Below are positions 16,922 to 25,802 of a stretch of DNA of 64,000 nucleotides, piece by piece. This DNA is from Syntrophotalea acetylenica (GTDB lineage: Bacteria > Desulfobacterota > Desulfuromonadia > Desulfuromonadales > Syntrophotaleaceae): assembly GCF_001888165.1 (NCBI RefSeq), contig NZ_CP015455.1, positions 2,846,001 through 2,910,000 of the forward strand, read 5' to 3'. The notes under the pieces were generated by a model that was given only the letters and a program-made list of their open reading frames with translations, did no database searches and was not told the origin of the DNA. How positions within the stretch are numbered: position 1 is the first letter of the stretch; each line of letters opens with the position of its first letter. The position numbers and the translations under genes are program-made.

Positions 16922-19266
16922 ACCCATCCGCATGTCGGGCATATCTGGATCAGTTGGCCGGCCGCGACCGTTTTTTCAGTGTCGTGGACCAGCAGCCGCA
17001 ACTCGAGGCGCTGCTGGGGGAGTTGACCGCGGGGTTTGACAAGGCCATCGATCAACACCTTGCCGAGCTGGCCGCCGCCGATGAAATCCTCGCCAGGGAT
17101 CTTGCCGAGGTAAGCGGGCACCTGCGCAGCAGTGCCGAATTACTCGGCAAGGCCTTTGAAGAAACCCTGGCCAACGAGCCTCCCGACGGAGAAGCCCTGG
17201 TGCGCCTGGCCCGGACCATCGAGGCGCGCATCTTATGGTTGTATGACCGCGTGCGGGTTCGTCAGGAACGCAGCCTGAATCAGGTGCGCCCCCAGAACCG
17301 TTACTGGAAACAGGCGGTTCAGAGCGTCACGGATGCCCTGAACCAGATCATGCGCAACCAACCCGAGGAACTGGTTCTGATCCGGGACCGTCACCAGCAC
17401 AGCCATCTGAAAGGTTGCAGCATCTGGCAGATCGAAGGGCCGGGGATCGTCGAAAAAGCCTGCTCCGGGAAACTGCGGCCGATCGTCAGGATAGTATACA
17501 GCCAGTTGCGGATGCGTCTGAAACGCCGCTACCAGATTCTGCAGCCCTCGCTGCAGGATGCGGTCAATCGCCACCGCCCGGTCATCCTGCACGCTGAAGA
17601 CCGACCGGCGGGCGACGCCTATGCGCAGCGACATGAGCAGATAAGCCGCAACTGCGCCGATATGTGGCGCGGCTTGCGCTTCAACCTGGAAACAGCCGCG
17701 GAAGAATGCAGCCGTCTGGCCACCGAAGCCCGAAAGGATGATGCGGATCACGCCGCGCTCCGCAAAAAACTGGCCGATACCAGCCAACTGGTCACGGAAA
17801 CGATCAGCCGCACCGAGCAGCAACTGGCGACTATCGCCGAACCGCTCCAGGAACTATCCCGCCAGTCGCTGGAGGATCTGAGGCAGGAATGCGGCAAAAT
17901 GCTCACCCTGATCTCCAAGGATCTGCAACGCATCCTCGGCTGGAAAGAACGGTTAAGGCTGAAACGGCTGCGCGCTTTGCGCCATCTGCGACGCCAATGC
18001 ACACAGTGGCGCGAAAGCCTGCGGGAACCGCTGCAGCAGGCCTTCCTATCCATGGAGTTTTTGTGGCAGGGTGTGCGACGACTGTGGCCGGGAGGCGATG
18101 TGCGCAATGCCAAAACGGAAGCCGTGGCACGCAGCATCGCCGACATGCCAACTCCCGAAGCCATCCTCAAAAAGGCGGAAAAACTGCCGCCGGTGTGCCG
18201 GCGTCTGTTCACATGCGGAGCGTTGAAAAACCGTGAGTTCATGGTTGGCAAAAACAAGGATCTCGATACGCTGCGGGAGCTTTTTCAGCGCTGGCAGGAG
18301 GGCCTTTTGTGCAGCATCGCCGTCACCGGTCCCGATGGCAGCGGCAAAACCTCGTTGGTCAACTGCTTCCAAAGCGAGCTCGGCAACCAGGTTCCGGTGC
18401 TGCGCCTCAATCTTGAGAAGCGACTGACCGATGAAGGCCCGTTTCTGGAGTGGTGCCAGGAGCGGTTTGCGCTGCCGCATGCGCCGAGTGGGCTGGCCGA
18501 TGTTGAAAAGCATCTTCAAACCATGCCGCGCAGCGTCATCATTGTGGAAGAGCTCCACCACCTGGTACTGAGAACCGTAGGTGGCCTGGAGGTGGGCCGC
18601 GCTTTTTTGCGGCTGGTTCTGACCAGCAGACATCGCCTGCTGTGGGTGGCAACCAGCCGCAAATATCCGTGGCAGCGCATGAAGCACCTGATTGACATCG
18701 ACCGTTATTTTACCCACCAGGTGCAAACCCAGTTCAACAGCCAGGCCGAAATCCGCGACGCCCTGCTTTTGCGCCTGCACACCAGCGGCTATCCGGTCGG
18801 CTTCCTCAATGGCGGCAATCCGGCACCAAAGACCAACAACCCGGCAGGGAAAGACGATCAGGCCAATCTCCGCGACCGCTTCTTTTCCGACCTTTTTTCC
18901 GCCACCCGGGGCAATATGCAGGCAGCCCTTTTCTACTGGCTGCATTACCTGGAATTCGATGCCCAGGAGCAGTCCCTGCGCGTCGCCCCCTTCGATAAAC
19001 TCGACTATGGGGCACTGAAGAACCTGGAACGACCGCAGCTCTACGCGCTGGCCGAAATTCTCGCCCATGGCGGCCTTTCGCCGCGGGAGCATGCCGCCAT
19101 TTTCGGGACCGCCGTGATGCAGAGCCGGATGCTTCTGGATTATCTGACCCAGATGAATCTGCTGCAATCCGCCCGCGCCGCCGAAGACGAGCCCTTTTAC
19201 CAGCTCAATCCCCTGTTTTTTGCCCCGACAGCGTCCTTGTTGGAGACGCGCAACATTATCCAGTGA
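16918..19266 (+). CDS. Large P-loop ATPase with coiled-coil N-terminal half, unknown family
   Basis: 782 residues. Residues ~1-430 are charged, helical and heptad-rich (LAELAAADEILARDLAEV, RKKLADTSQLVTETISRTEQ). Residues ~460-640 hold an AAA/STAND-like NTPase with Walker A GPDGSGKTS (~471) and Walker B SVIIVEELHH (~540). Then come WVATSRKYPW (sensor-like) and a C-terminal helical part ending in a winged-helix-like stretch (LAEILAHGGLSPREHAAIFG). No membrane helix is evident. The GTG start overlaps the corA stop by 4 bases behind AGAAGGAAAC. Placed between corA and mscS, it may be an ATP-dependent regulator or scaffold for membrane channels. No family name is claimed. Confidence 0.82.
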   Translation: MNPSACRAYLDQLAGRDRFFSVVDQQPQLEALLGELTAGFDKAIDQHLAELAAADEILARDLAEVSGHLRSSAELLGKAFEETLANEPPDGEALVRLARTIEARILWLYDRVRVRQERSLNQVRPQNRYWKQAVQSVTDALNQIMRNQPEELVLIRDRHQHSHLKGCSIWQIEGPGIVEKACSGKLRPIVRIVYSQLRMRLKRRYQILQPSLQDAVNRHRPVILHAEDRPAGDAYAQRHEQISRNCADMWRGLRFNLETAAEECSRLATEARKDDADHAALRKKLADTSQLVTETISRTEQQLATIAEPLQELSRQSLEDLRQECGKMLTLISKDLQRILGWKERLRLKRLRALRHLRRQCTQWRESLREPLQQAFLSMEFLWQGVRRLWPGGDVRNAKTEAVARSIADMPTPEAILKKAEKLPPVCRRLFTCGALKNREFMVGKNKDLDTLRELFQRWQEGLLCSIAVTGPDGSGKTSLVNCFQSELGNQVPVLRLNLEKRLTDEGPFLEWCQERFALPHAPSGLADVEKHLQTMPRSVIIVEELHHLVLRTVGGLEVGRAFLRLVLTSRHRLLWVATSRKYPWQRMKHLIDIDRYFTHQVQTQFNSQAEIRDALLLRLHTSGYPVGFLNGGNPAPKTNNPAGKDDQANLRDRFFSDLFSATRGNMQAALFYWLHYLEFDAQEQSLRVAPFDKLDYGALKNLERPQLYALAEILAHGGLSPREHAAIFGTAVMQSRMLLDYLTQMNLLQSARAAEDEPFYQLNPLFFAPTASLLETRNIIQ

Positions 19267-19282
19267 CGATCGCGAGGCGGCC

Positions 19283-20143
19283 ATGAAAGACCTTCAAATA
19301 CCTGAACTTCCTGAGTTCATAGACAAATATCTGTCCATGGACCGGCTGGTGACAAGCCTGCTGATCCTCGCCGCAACCGCTGTCGGCCTTTTGTTCCTGC
19401 GCCGCCTCATGAAATACCTGGCCAACCGGTTCAGCCGCTATCGCCTGCTGATCTCCGGACTCTATCCGGTATTGCGGCTGCTGGCCTGGATCGCCTCCTT
19501 CGCCTATATCCTGTTCGTCATCATCCACCCTCCGCTCAACACCCTGTTGACGATTTCCGCCTCCGCGGGCCTGGCTGTCGGCCTCGGCGCCCAGGATCTG
19601 GTGCGCAATATCGTCGCCGGCATCCTGATCCTGTTTGAGCGACCCTTCCATGTCGGCGACATGATCGAGGTCGGAGACCACTACGGCGAGGTCATCAATA
19701 TCGGCCTGCGCGCCGTGCAGATCCGCACCTTCGATGATTCGGTGGTGACGTTTCCCAACAGCATGGTACAGACCGGATCGGTGAGCAATTCCAACACCGG
19801 ACAGCTCAACGAGATGGTGGTGGTAAAATTTCACCTTCCGGCAACGGTGCCCATCGCACCGGTCAGGCAGATCGCCTGGGAAGCGGCCGTCTGCTCCCCC
19901 TACGTGCAGCTCGACAAGCCGATACGGGTGCTGGTGGAAGACCACTATGACCGCGCTTTTTTGACCCGCTTCACGATCAAGGCCTACGTACATGAAATCC
20001 GTCTGGAGCGGGTGCTGGCCAGCGACATTTCCGAACGGGTCAAAACCGCGCTTGTTAAACGTGGCTTTGTTCCAGACATCTGTTTCCTCGCCGATCGCTT
20101 CGACTGCGAAGCGCCAAACCCGTCATCGCCATCGAACCCCTGA
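19283..20143 (+). CDS. mscS: Small-conductance mechanosensitive channel (MscS family)
   Basis: 286 residues, the size of single-module MscS. Three N-terminal hydrophobic helices are present, the third being the Gly/Ala-rich pore helix (SASAGLAVGLGAQDLVRNIVAG). A beta domain follows (RPFHVGDMIEVGDHYGEV, VVTFPNSMV) and then the alpha/beta cage. ATG 19283 lies behind GCGAGGCGGCC, 17 bases after the ATPase stop; the longer frame overlaps that gene. Channels of this type relieve hypo-osmotic pressure. Coupling with corA and the ATPase implies coordinated expression. Confidence 0.93.
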   Translation: MKDLQIPELPEFIDKYLSMDRLVTSLLILAATAVGLLFLRRLMKYLANRFSRYRLLISGLYPVLRLLAWIASFAYILFVIIHPPLNTLLTISASAGLAVGLGAQDLVRNIVAGILILFERPFHVGDMIEVGDHYGEVINIGLRAVQIRTFDDSVVTFPNSMVQTGSVSNSNTGQLNEMVVVKFHLPATVPIAPVRQIAWEAAVCSPYVQLDKPIRVLVEDHYDRAFLTRFTIKAYVHEIRLERVLASDISERVKTALVKRGFVPDICFLADRFDCEAPNPSSPSNP

Positions 20144-20320
20144 GGTTCTGCATTTTGCTCCGCCCCTTGTCCACAGTGTTTCAGCCAAGGCGTTGCTTGT
20201 CATCACATCCATGTCACCGATCGGTCAAGAGACAGCGACCTGCGGGTATTTTTCCGCGACACCGATTGCGCAAGCCTTGTGCCTGGGGACTTGCCTTTAA
20301 CCTGACCACGGAGGCTTGCT

Positions 20321-21790
20321 ATGCCGGTTCCCGCCATCCGCATCGAAACCCTCAACGGCGCCACTCCCCGAGCCGCCGGACGCTACGTCCTCTACTGGAT
20401 GAACGCCACCCGCCGCAGCGGATGGAATTTCGCCCTGCAGCGCGCCGTGGAGCATGCCGTGGATCTGCAGCGACCGCTGCTGGTGGTGGAAACCCTGTCC
20501 TGCGAACGCCCGTATGCCAACCTGCGCCATCATCACTTCGCCCTCGATGGCATGGCCGATAACGCCCGCGGCCTGGCCGGCAAGCCGGCGAGCTACTACC
20601 CGTTTGTCGAGAATCGACCCGGGCGGATCGCGTCTCTTCTGACGGAGCTTGCCAAAGAAGCCTGTCTGATTGTGTGCGACCTGCGACCGCTACGGGATTC
20701 GTTACGGGAAACCCGGGAACTGGCACGACGTGTGCCGGTGCTGCTGGAGCGGGTGGACAGCAACGGTATCCTGCCCCTGAAAGCTGCCGACCGTGAATTC
20801 ACCACGGCTCACAGCCTGCGGCGATTTATGCAGAAACACCTGCTTGCACACCTGCAGCAGCCACCCCTGGCCGATCCTCTCGACGGCGTGAACCTTCCAC
20901 CATTGCCTTCCCTGCCGGACACCATAAGCGGGGGTTGGCCGGCGGCCGATCGCGCACTGTTGAACGGAAAGCGGCAGCGCCTCGCACAGCTGCCCATCGG
21001 CCAGGAGACCCGGCCGCTGGCGACCATGGGCGGCAGCGCCGCCGCCCATGCCGCGCTGGAGGTGTTTTTACGTGAGCATCTGGCCCTGTACGAAGCTTTC
21101 CGCAACCAGCCGCAACGGGACGTTACCAGCGGCCTGTCGCCCTACCTGCGCCGCGGCCACCTTGCGAGCCACGAGATTGTGCAGAAACTGCTTGATATGC
21201 AAGGCTGGCACCCCGCGGACCTGTCCCTGGAAACCCGGGGACGCCGAAGCGGCTGGTGGGGCCTGAGTGCTTCCGCCGAAGCATTTCTCGACCAGCTGAT
21301 CACCTGGCGCGAACTTGGCTATCTGTTCTGTTTCAAACGGGACGATTACGACCGTTTCGAGGGGCTGCCCGACTGGGCACAGGCCACCCTGGAAGCACAT
21401 TCCCAGGACCCGCGACCCTATCTTTACACCCTTCGGCAGCTGGAAACGGCGCAAACCCACGATCCGCTGTGGAACGCCGCCCAGATGCAACTGGTACGGG
21501 AGGGGCGCCTGCATAACTATCTACGCATGCTGTGGGGCAAGAAGATCCTGCATTGGAGCGAAAGCCCCCGCCAGGCTTTGGCCGCCATGAGCGAACTCAA
21601 TGACCGCTTCGCCCTGGACGGCTGCGACCCGAACTCCTATGGCGGCATCGGCTGGGTCATGGGCCGCTTCGACCGCGCCTGGGGTCCGCAGCGGCCGGTA
21701 TTCGGCAAAATCCGCTACATGAGTTCGCGGAACACCGCTCGCAAGGTGACCGTGGATGGGTACATCCAACGCTATGCGCCGACCCCCTGA
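20321..21790 (+). CDS. phrB: Class II CPD photolyase
   Basis: 489 residues. It has the N-terminal Rossmann antenna domain (GRYVLYWMNATRRSGWNFAL) and the FAD-binding C-terminal domain with class II signatures: ITWRELGYLFCF, LRMLWGKKILHWS, DPNSYGGIGWVMGRFDRAW. It repairs cyclobutane pyrimidine dimers using light. The start ATG has ACGGAGGCTTGCT upstream. It is preceded by 177 bases without a gene and followed by a strong bidirectional hairpin, so it is likely monocistronic. A photolyase in an apparent strict anaerobe is not unusual in sediment bacteria. Confidence 0.94.
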   Translation: MPVPAIRIETLNGATPRAAGRYVLYWMNATRRSGWNFALQRAVEHAVDLQRPLLVVETLSCERPYANLRHHHFALDGMADNARGLAGKPASYYPFVENRPGRIASLLTELAKEACLIVCDLRPLRDSLRETRELARRVPVLLERVDSNGILPLKAADREFTTAHSLRRFMQKHLLAHLQQPPLADPLDGVNLPPLPSLPDTISGGWPAADRALLNGKRQRLAQLPIGQETRPLATMGGSAAAHAALEVFLREHLALYEAFRNQPQRDVTSGLSPYLRRGHLASHEIVQKLLDMQGWHPADLSLETRGRRSGWWGLSASAEAFLDQLITWRELGYLFCFKRDDYDRFEGLPDWAQATLEAHSQDPRPYLYTLRQLETAQTHDPLWNAAQMQLVREGRLHNYLRMLWGKKILHWSESPRQALAAMSELNDRFALDGCDPNSYGGIGWVMGRFDRAWGPQRPVFGKIRYMSSRNTARKVTVDGYIQRYAPTP

Positions 21791-21860
21791 CATCCTACCT
21801 CAAGGGCGATTCTGCATTTCGTGGCGGGAGCATGCCGGGCTGGGCATGAAACAGCAAAAA

Positions 21861-21892
21861 AAAACGGCGCCCCATCGTCCCGGCGCCGTTTT
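21861..21892. terminator. Bidirectional intrinsic terminator
   Basis: An 11-bp perfect stem, AAAACGGCGCC with GGCGCCGTTTT, and a 10-nt loop between the convergent photolyase and response-regulator genes. Nine T follow on the minus strand and four on the plus strand, so it mainly serves the minus operon. Confidence 0.85.
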
Positions 21893-21944
21893 CCAGTTAT
21901 TCATCACCCAGTGGGTGGAGCTTGCGTTCTTCCGCCAGCGATGT

Positions 21945-23318
21945 TTATAAAAACCCGAATTTTTTCATACGGTAGCGAAACGCGTCAATCCCCAGATGCA
22001 GCAGCTTGGCAGCCTGGGTCTGATTGCCCCTGGCCATTTCGAGTGCCTGACGAAGCAGTTCGCGCTCAACTTCCTCGATATCGACCCCTTCGGGTGGCAG
22101 CTGAAAATTAAGTGGCCCGCGGTTATCTTCCACCGACTGGGAGACCAGCTCCCTTGGCAGATTTTCCACCAGCAGCTGATCCTCGCACTCCAGAATGATG
22201 GCTCGTTCGATAACGTTGCGCAATTCGCGGATGTTGCCCGGCCAGGCATATTCGAGCAGGATTTTCTGGGCCATGCGCGAAATGCCCTGGACCTGTTTGC
22301 TGAACTCACGGTTGAACTGGCGAATGAAAAATTCGGCCAGCGGAAGGATATCGTCGCGCCGCTCGCGCAACGGCGGCAGATGAATGGGAATCACACCGAT
22401 ACGGTAATAGAGGTCGGGCCGGAAGGATTTGTCTTCCATCGCCTTGCGCAGATCGCGATTGGTGGCGGACACGATGCGCACATCGACACAGACATCCCGG
22501 GTTCCGCCAACCCTGCGAAAGCTGCGCTCTTCCAGCACCCGCAGCAGTTTGGCCTGCATGGCCGGATCCATGTCTCCGATTTCATCGAGGAATACGGTAC
22601 CGCCATCGGCCAGCTCGAACAGGCCCTTTTTAAGATTTTTCGCGTCGGTAAAGGCCCCCTTCTCATGCCCCAGCAGCTCGCTTTCGAGCAGGGTCGAAGG
22701 CACGGCGGCACAGTTGATAGCCATGAAGGGCTGGTCAGCTCGGGCGCTCTGATAGTGAATGGCCCGCGCCACCAGTTCCTTGCCGGTGCCACTTTCACCA
22801 TGGATGAAGACCGTGGAAGCATCGCTGTCGGCAACCTTCTGCACCATTTCCAGAACCTGGTGCATTTCCCGGCTGCAGGCGATGATGGCCGACTGGTTAA
22901 AGCGTTCCCCCTTCTGGCAACGCAGGCAGGCCAGTTCCTTGCGCAGGCGGCTGTTTTCCAGAGTACGCTGCGCCACTGTTGCGAGGTCCTCCACGGGAGC
23001 CGGCTTGCGCAGATAATCACCGGGACCGTTGAGCAGCGTGGTCACGGCGTGTTCCGGCAGATCACGGCCTGTGGCGACGACCACCGGGCAGGCGTCACCA
23101 AGATCGCCGACCTGTTCGTAAACGTGCCAACCGTCGAGATCGGGGAGCTGCAGATCGAGGATCATCAAATCCGGCGTGCAATTCGCCAATCGCTGCAGAG
23201 CGTCCTGGCCGGTTCCGCACCATTGCACCAGATGCCCCTGGCTGCCGAGCAGCTGCTCCAGCGCAACTCCAAGGGCCTGATCGGCATCCACTATCAGAAT
23301 GTTGGCACGCTGTTCCAC
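21945..23318 (-). CDS. NtrC-type sigma-54 response regulator
   Basis: About 457 residues: receiver (ILIVDADQALG, phospho-Asp in LMILDLQLPDLDGW, KPAP), AAA+ domain (GESGTGKE, GHEKGAFTDA, VFLDEIGDMD, ATNRDLRKAM) and C-terminal Fis-type HTH (NQTQAAKLLHLGIDAFRYRMKKF). The usual GAFTGA loop reads GAFTDA, so sigma-54 contact may still work but is non-canonical. I chose the GTG at 23318 (GGGA 7 bases upstream). A TTG at 23339 would overlap the transketolase stop as TTGA. It is downstream of the transketolase genes and probably co-transcribed with them. No partner kinase is adjacent. Confidence 0.92.
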   Translation of the reverse strand: MEQRANILIVDADQALGVALEQLLGSQGHLVQWCGTGQDALQRLANCTPDLMILDLQLPDLDGWHVYEQVGDLGDACPVVVATGRDLPEHAVTTLLNGPGDYLRKPAPVEDLATVAQRTLENSRLRKELACLRCQKGERFNQSAIIACSREMHQVLEMVQKVADSDASTVFIHGESGTGKELVARAIHYQSARADQPFMAINCAAVPSTLLESELLGHEKGAFTDAKNLKKGLFELADGGTVFLDEIGDMDPAMQAKLLRVLEERSFRRVGGTRDVCVDVRIVSATNRDLRKAMEDKSFRPDLYYRIGVIPIHLPPLRERRDDILPLAEFFIRQFNREFSKQVQGISRMAQKILLEYAWPGNIRELRNVIERAIILECEDQLLVENLPRELVSQSVEDNRGPLNFQLPPEGVDIEEVERELLRQALEMARGNQTQAAKLLHLGIDAFRYRMKKFGFL

Positions 23319-23335
23319 TGGGTCGTCCCGCTGTT

Positions 23336-24277
23336 TCAAGCCGACGGGCGCTTGCGCGCCACAACACGTTCGGCGGCTGCAACCAGGCTGGCAGGGGTCA
23401 ATCCGTAGTGTTCCAGCAGTTTTCCGGCCGGACCGGACTGGCCGAAAACGTCGCGCATGCCGACTCTTTCCACCGGCGCCGGGGCCCCTTCGGCGAGCGC
23501 CTCGCATACCGCGCCGCCAAGCCCGCCAATGACCGAATGTTCCTCTGCGGTGACGATGGCGCCGGTCTCCCGTGCCGCTTTCAGCAGCAGCTCCGTATCG
23601 AGGGGTTTGATGCTGCCCATATGCAGAACCCGGGCCTGGATCCCCCTGGCGGCCAGTATTTCGGCCGCGTCCAGAGCCATGGCGGTGAGCAGTCCGGTGC
23701 CGATGAGGGTCACAGCATCGCCATCGCGCAGAGTGACGCCGCGGCCGATTTCAAAATTGCAATCGGAGGGGAAAACCACCGGCACCTTGCCGCGCCCCAG
23801 GCGAACATAAACCGGCCCGTCGTATGCCGCCACGGCACGGATGGCGGCTGCGGTTTCCGGGCCGTCGGCGGGACACAGCACGGTCATGTTGGGCAGGCTG
23901 CGCATGATCGCAAGGTCCTCTACCGACTGGTGGGAACCGCCGTCTTCGCCGACGGTGATGCCACCATGGGTGGCAACCACTTTGACGTTCATTCGGGGAT
24001 AGGCCAGAGACTGGCGAATCTGCTCAAAGGCCCGGCCGGCGGCAAATACCGCGAAGGTCGAGGCAAAGGGGATCAGACCGCCGGCGGCCAGTCCGGCAGC
24101 CATGCCGACCATGTTGGCCTCGGCGATGCCGGCATTAAAAAAGCGCTCCGGAAATTCTCTGGCGAACTGGGCGGTCTTGGTCGAACCGGACAGATCGGCG
24201 TCCAGGGCCACGATTTTCGGATTCTGGCGGCCAAGCTCCAGCAAAGCCTGGCCGTATGCGTCTCTGGTTGCAATCAT
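23336..24277 (-). CDS. tktB: Transketolase, C-terminal subunit
   Basis: 313 residues covering the pyrimidine-binding and C-terminal domains of transketolase/DXPS-type enzymes: FPERFFNAGIAEANMVGMAAGLA, ATHGGITVGEDGGSHQSVEDLA, then YVRLGRGKVPVV. It acts with the N-terminal subunit encoded 82 bases upstream. Together they transfer two-carbon units in the non-oxidative pentose phosphate pathway with thiamine diphosphate. Split transketolases are common in anaerobes. Ribosome site AAGGAAG upstream of ATG 24277. Confidence 0.93.
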   Translation of the reverse strand: MIATRDAYGQALLELGRQNPKIVALDADLSGSTKTAQFAREFPERFFNAGIAEANMVGMAAGLAAGGLIPFASTFAVFAAGRAFEQIRQSLAYPRMNVKVVATHGGITVGEDGGSHQSVEDLAIMRSLPNMTVLCPADGPETAAAIRAVAAYDGPVYVRLGRGKVPVVFPSDCNFEIGRGVTLRDGDAVTLIGTGLLTAMALDAAEILAARGIQARVLHMGSIKPLDTELLLKAARETGAIVTAEEHSVIGGLGGAVCEALAEGAPAPVERVGMRDVFGQSGPAGKLLEHYGLTPASLVAAAERVVARKRPSA

Positions 24278-24359
24278 GGGTTTTTCACTTCCTTGTATAG
24301 GCTTTCTTCAAGCACGAATGTCGTCAACAGCGTAACGAAAAAAACTCCTGGCATGAACG

Positions 24360-25187
24360 TCAACTCGCGGCGCCCAGGCCTTCCAGGGCGAGCTTCAACT
24401 CTTCATCGCTGGGGGCCACGCCGTGATATTTGGCCTTGTTTTCGAAAATCGACACCCCCTTGCCCTTGACAGTGCGGGCAACGATAACGCTCGGGCGATC
24501 GGAGGCTTGCGCCGCGGCCAGGGCCTGGGCCACGGCAGCGACATCGTGACCATCGGTTTCGATGACATGCAGGTTGAAGGCGGCAAACTTGGCGGCCACC
24601 GGGCCGACATTCATGACGTCTTCGGTGAATCCATCGATCTGCAGGCCGTTGCAATCAACCAGGATGCACAGATTGGAGAGCTTGTAATGGGCGGCGCTCA
24701 TCACCGCCTCCCAGATCTGCCCCTCCTGCAGTTCGCCATCTCCCAGCAGGGCATAAACGCGGGAATCGCGTCCGGCGACGCGGTTCGCCAGCGCCAGACC
24801 GACGGCCTGGGAAAGGCCCTGCCCCAGAGATCCGGTACAGACTTCGACGCCGGGCGTCTTGCGCATATCGGGGTGTCCCTGCAGATGGCTGCCAAGCTGA
24901 CGCAGGGTCGCAAGGTCTTCCTGTGGAAAATATCCGGCGCGAGACAGACAGGCATACAGGGCTGGTGCCGCATGGCCCTTGGACAACACGAAACGATCGC
25001 GTTCGGCCCAGTCCCGGCGAGCGGCGTCATGCTTCATCTGGTGGAAAAACAGCACGGTCATGATATCGATGGCCGAAAGGCTGCCACCGGTATGTCCGGA
25101 CTGGGACTGATGCAGCATTTTCAGGATATCGACGCGCAATTCCCTGGCGGTCTGCTCAAGCTTCTGGACGGTTTGTTGGCTCAACAT
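24360..25187 (-). CDS. tktA: Transketolase, N-terminal subunit
   Basis: 275 residues holding the thiamine diphosphate-binding half: SGHTGGSLSAIDIM, SKGHAAPALYA, TGSLGQGLSQAVGLA, and GDGELQEGQIWEAVM followed by LVDCNGLQIDGF (ThDP motif GDGx~26N). ATG 25187 matches the family start; the frame extends 285 bases further without support. It pairs with the C-terminal subunit gene downstream, and the hypothetical gene at 25276 lies upstream on the same strand. Confidence 0.93.
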   Translation of the reverse strand: MLSQQTVQKLEQTARELRVDILKMLHQSQSGHTGGSLSAIDIMTVLFFHQMKHDAARRDWAERDRFVLSKGHAAPALYACLSRAGYFPQEDLATLRQLGSHLQGHPDMRKTPGVEVCTGSLGQGLSQAVGLALANRVAGRDSRVYALLGDGELQEGQIWEAVMSAAHYKLSNLCILVDCNGLQIDGFTEDVMNVGPVAAKFAAFNLHVIETDGHDVAAVAQALAAAQASDRPSVIVARTVKGKGVSIFENKAKYHGVAPSDEELKLALEGLGAAS

Positions 25188-25275
25188 CGTACCTACGTTT
25201 CCTTTCCTCAAAAAAACCGGGCCCGCCCCACAGCGAAGGTCGCGACTTCGACCGGCGCGGCCGGCGGGCAGACGA

Positions 25276-25716
25276 TTACGATTTCGTGTAGCGGGGATCG
25301 TTGCCGGCCAGATAGGCGAACACCAGTTCGTCCAGCGAACCTGGCGAGGCAGCCGGGTTCGTTGCGGCCTCTTTGGGCTGATCCTGAATTGATACGCCCG
25401 AAACGCCGCCGCAGGAACGGGGAAGGGCGTCGGACAACGCAACAGAGCCTTCGGTGCATCCGGCCCTGGCATCGAACTCCCCGGACCGCAGACGCTTCAA
25501 CATGTCCTGGTGCTGGCATTTCATGCGTTCTTCGACCAGAGGCCGCAGGTCGTCCGCGCCAAGCAGGTCGGCATAGGAAGTCCTGCTGGAGGCCAGGATG
25601 GTTCCCCCCTCGTACAACAGGGTGACGATGTGGGGATGCCGGGAGCCTCCATCCTCGGTCTGCACGTGAAACACGCGGCCCTTGTATCGAAAGTTATGAT
25701 TGAAGCCACCAACCAT
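25276..25716 (-). CDS. Conserved hypothetical protein (146 aa)
   Basis: Starts MVGGFNHNFRYKGRVFHVQTE, with GSRHPHIVTLLYEGGTILASS, SYADLL and LVEERMKCQHQDMLKRLRSG. This looks like a compact beta-rich N-terminal domain that I recall from other Desulfuromonadia and myxobacteria, without a known function. The C-terminal ~60 residues are low complexity and variable. The ATG at 25716 follows GCGAGGGACCC; an upstream in-frame start at 25767 lacks a ribosome site. It lies between metH and the transketolase pair on the same strand. Confidence 0.72.
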   Translation of the reverse strand: MVGGFNHNFRYKGRVFHVQTEDGGSRHPHIVTLLYEGGTILASSRTSYADLLGADDLRPLVEERMKCQHQDMLKRLRSGEFDARAGCTEGSVALSDALPRSCGGVSGVSIQDQPKEAATNPAASPGSLDELVFAYLAGNDPRYTKS

Positions 25717-25802
25717 GGGTCCCTCGCGGTTTACCAGGACGGAAAAGAGGCCGCCCATAGTTATCACAGCCTATCGTGCGGCGCAACAAAATCGCGCCTG
25801 AC

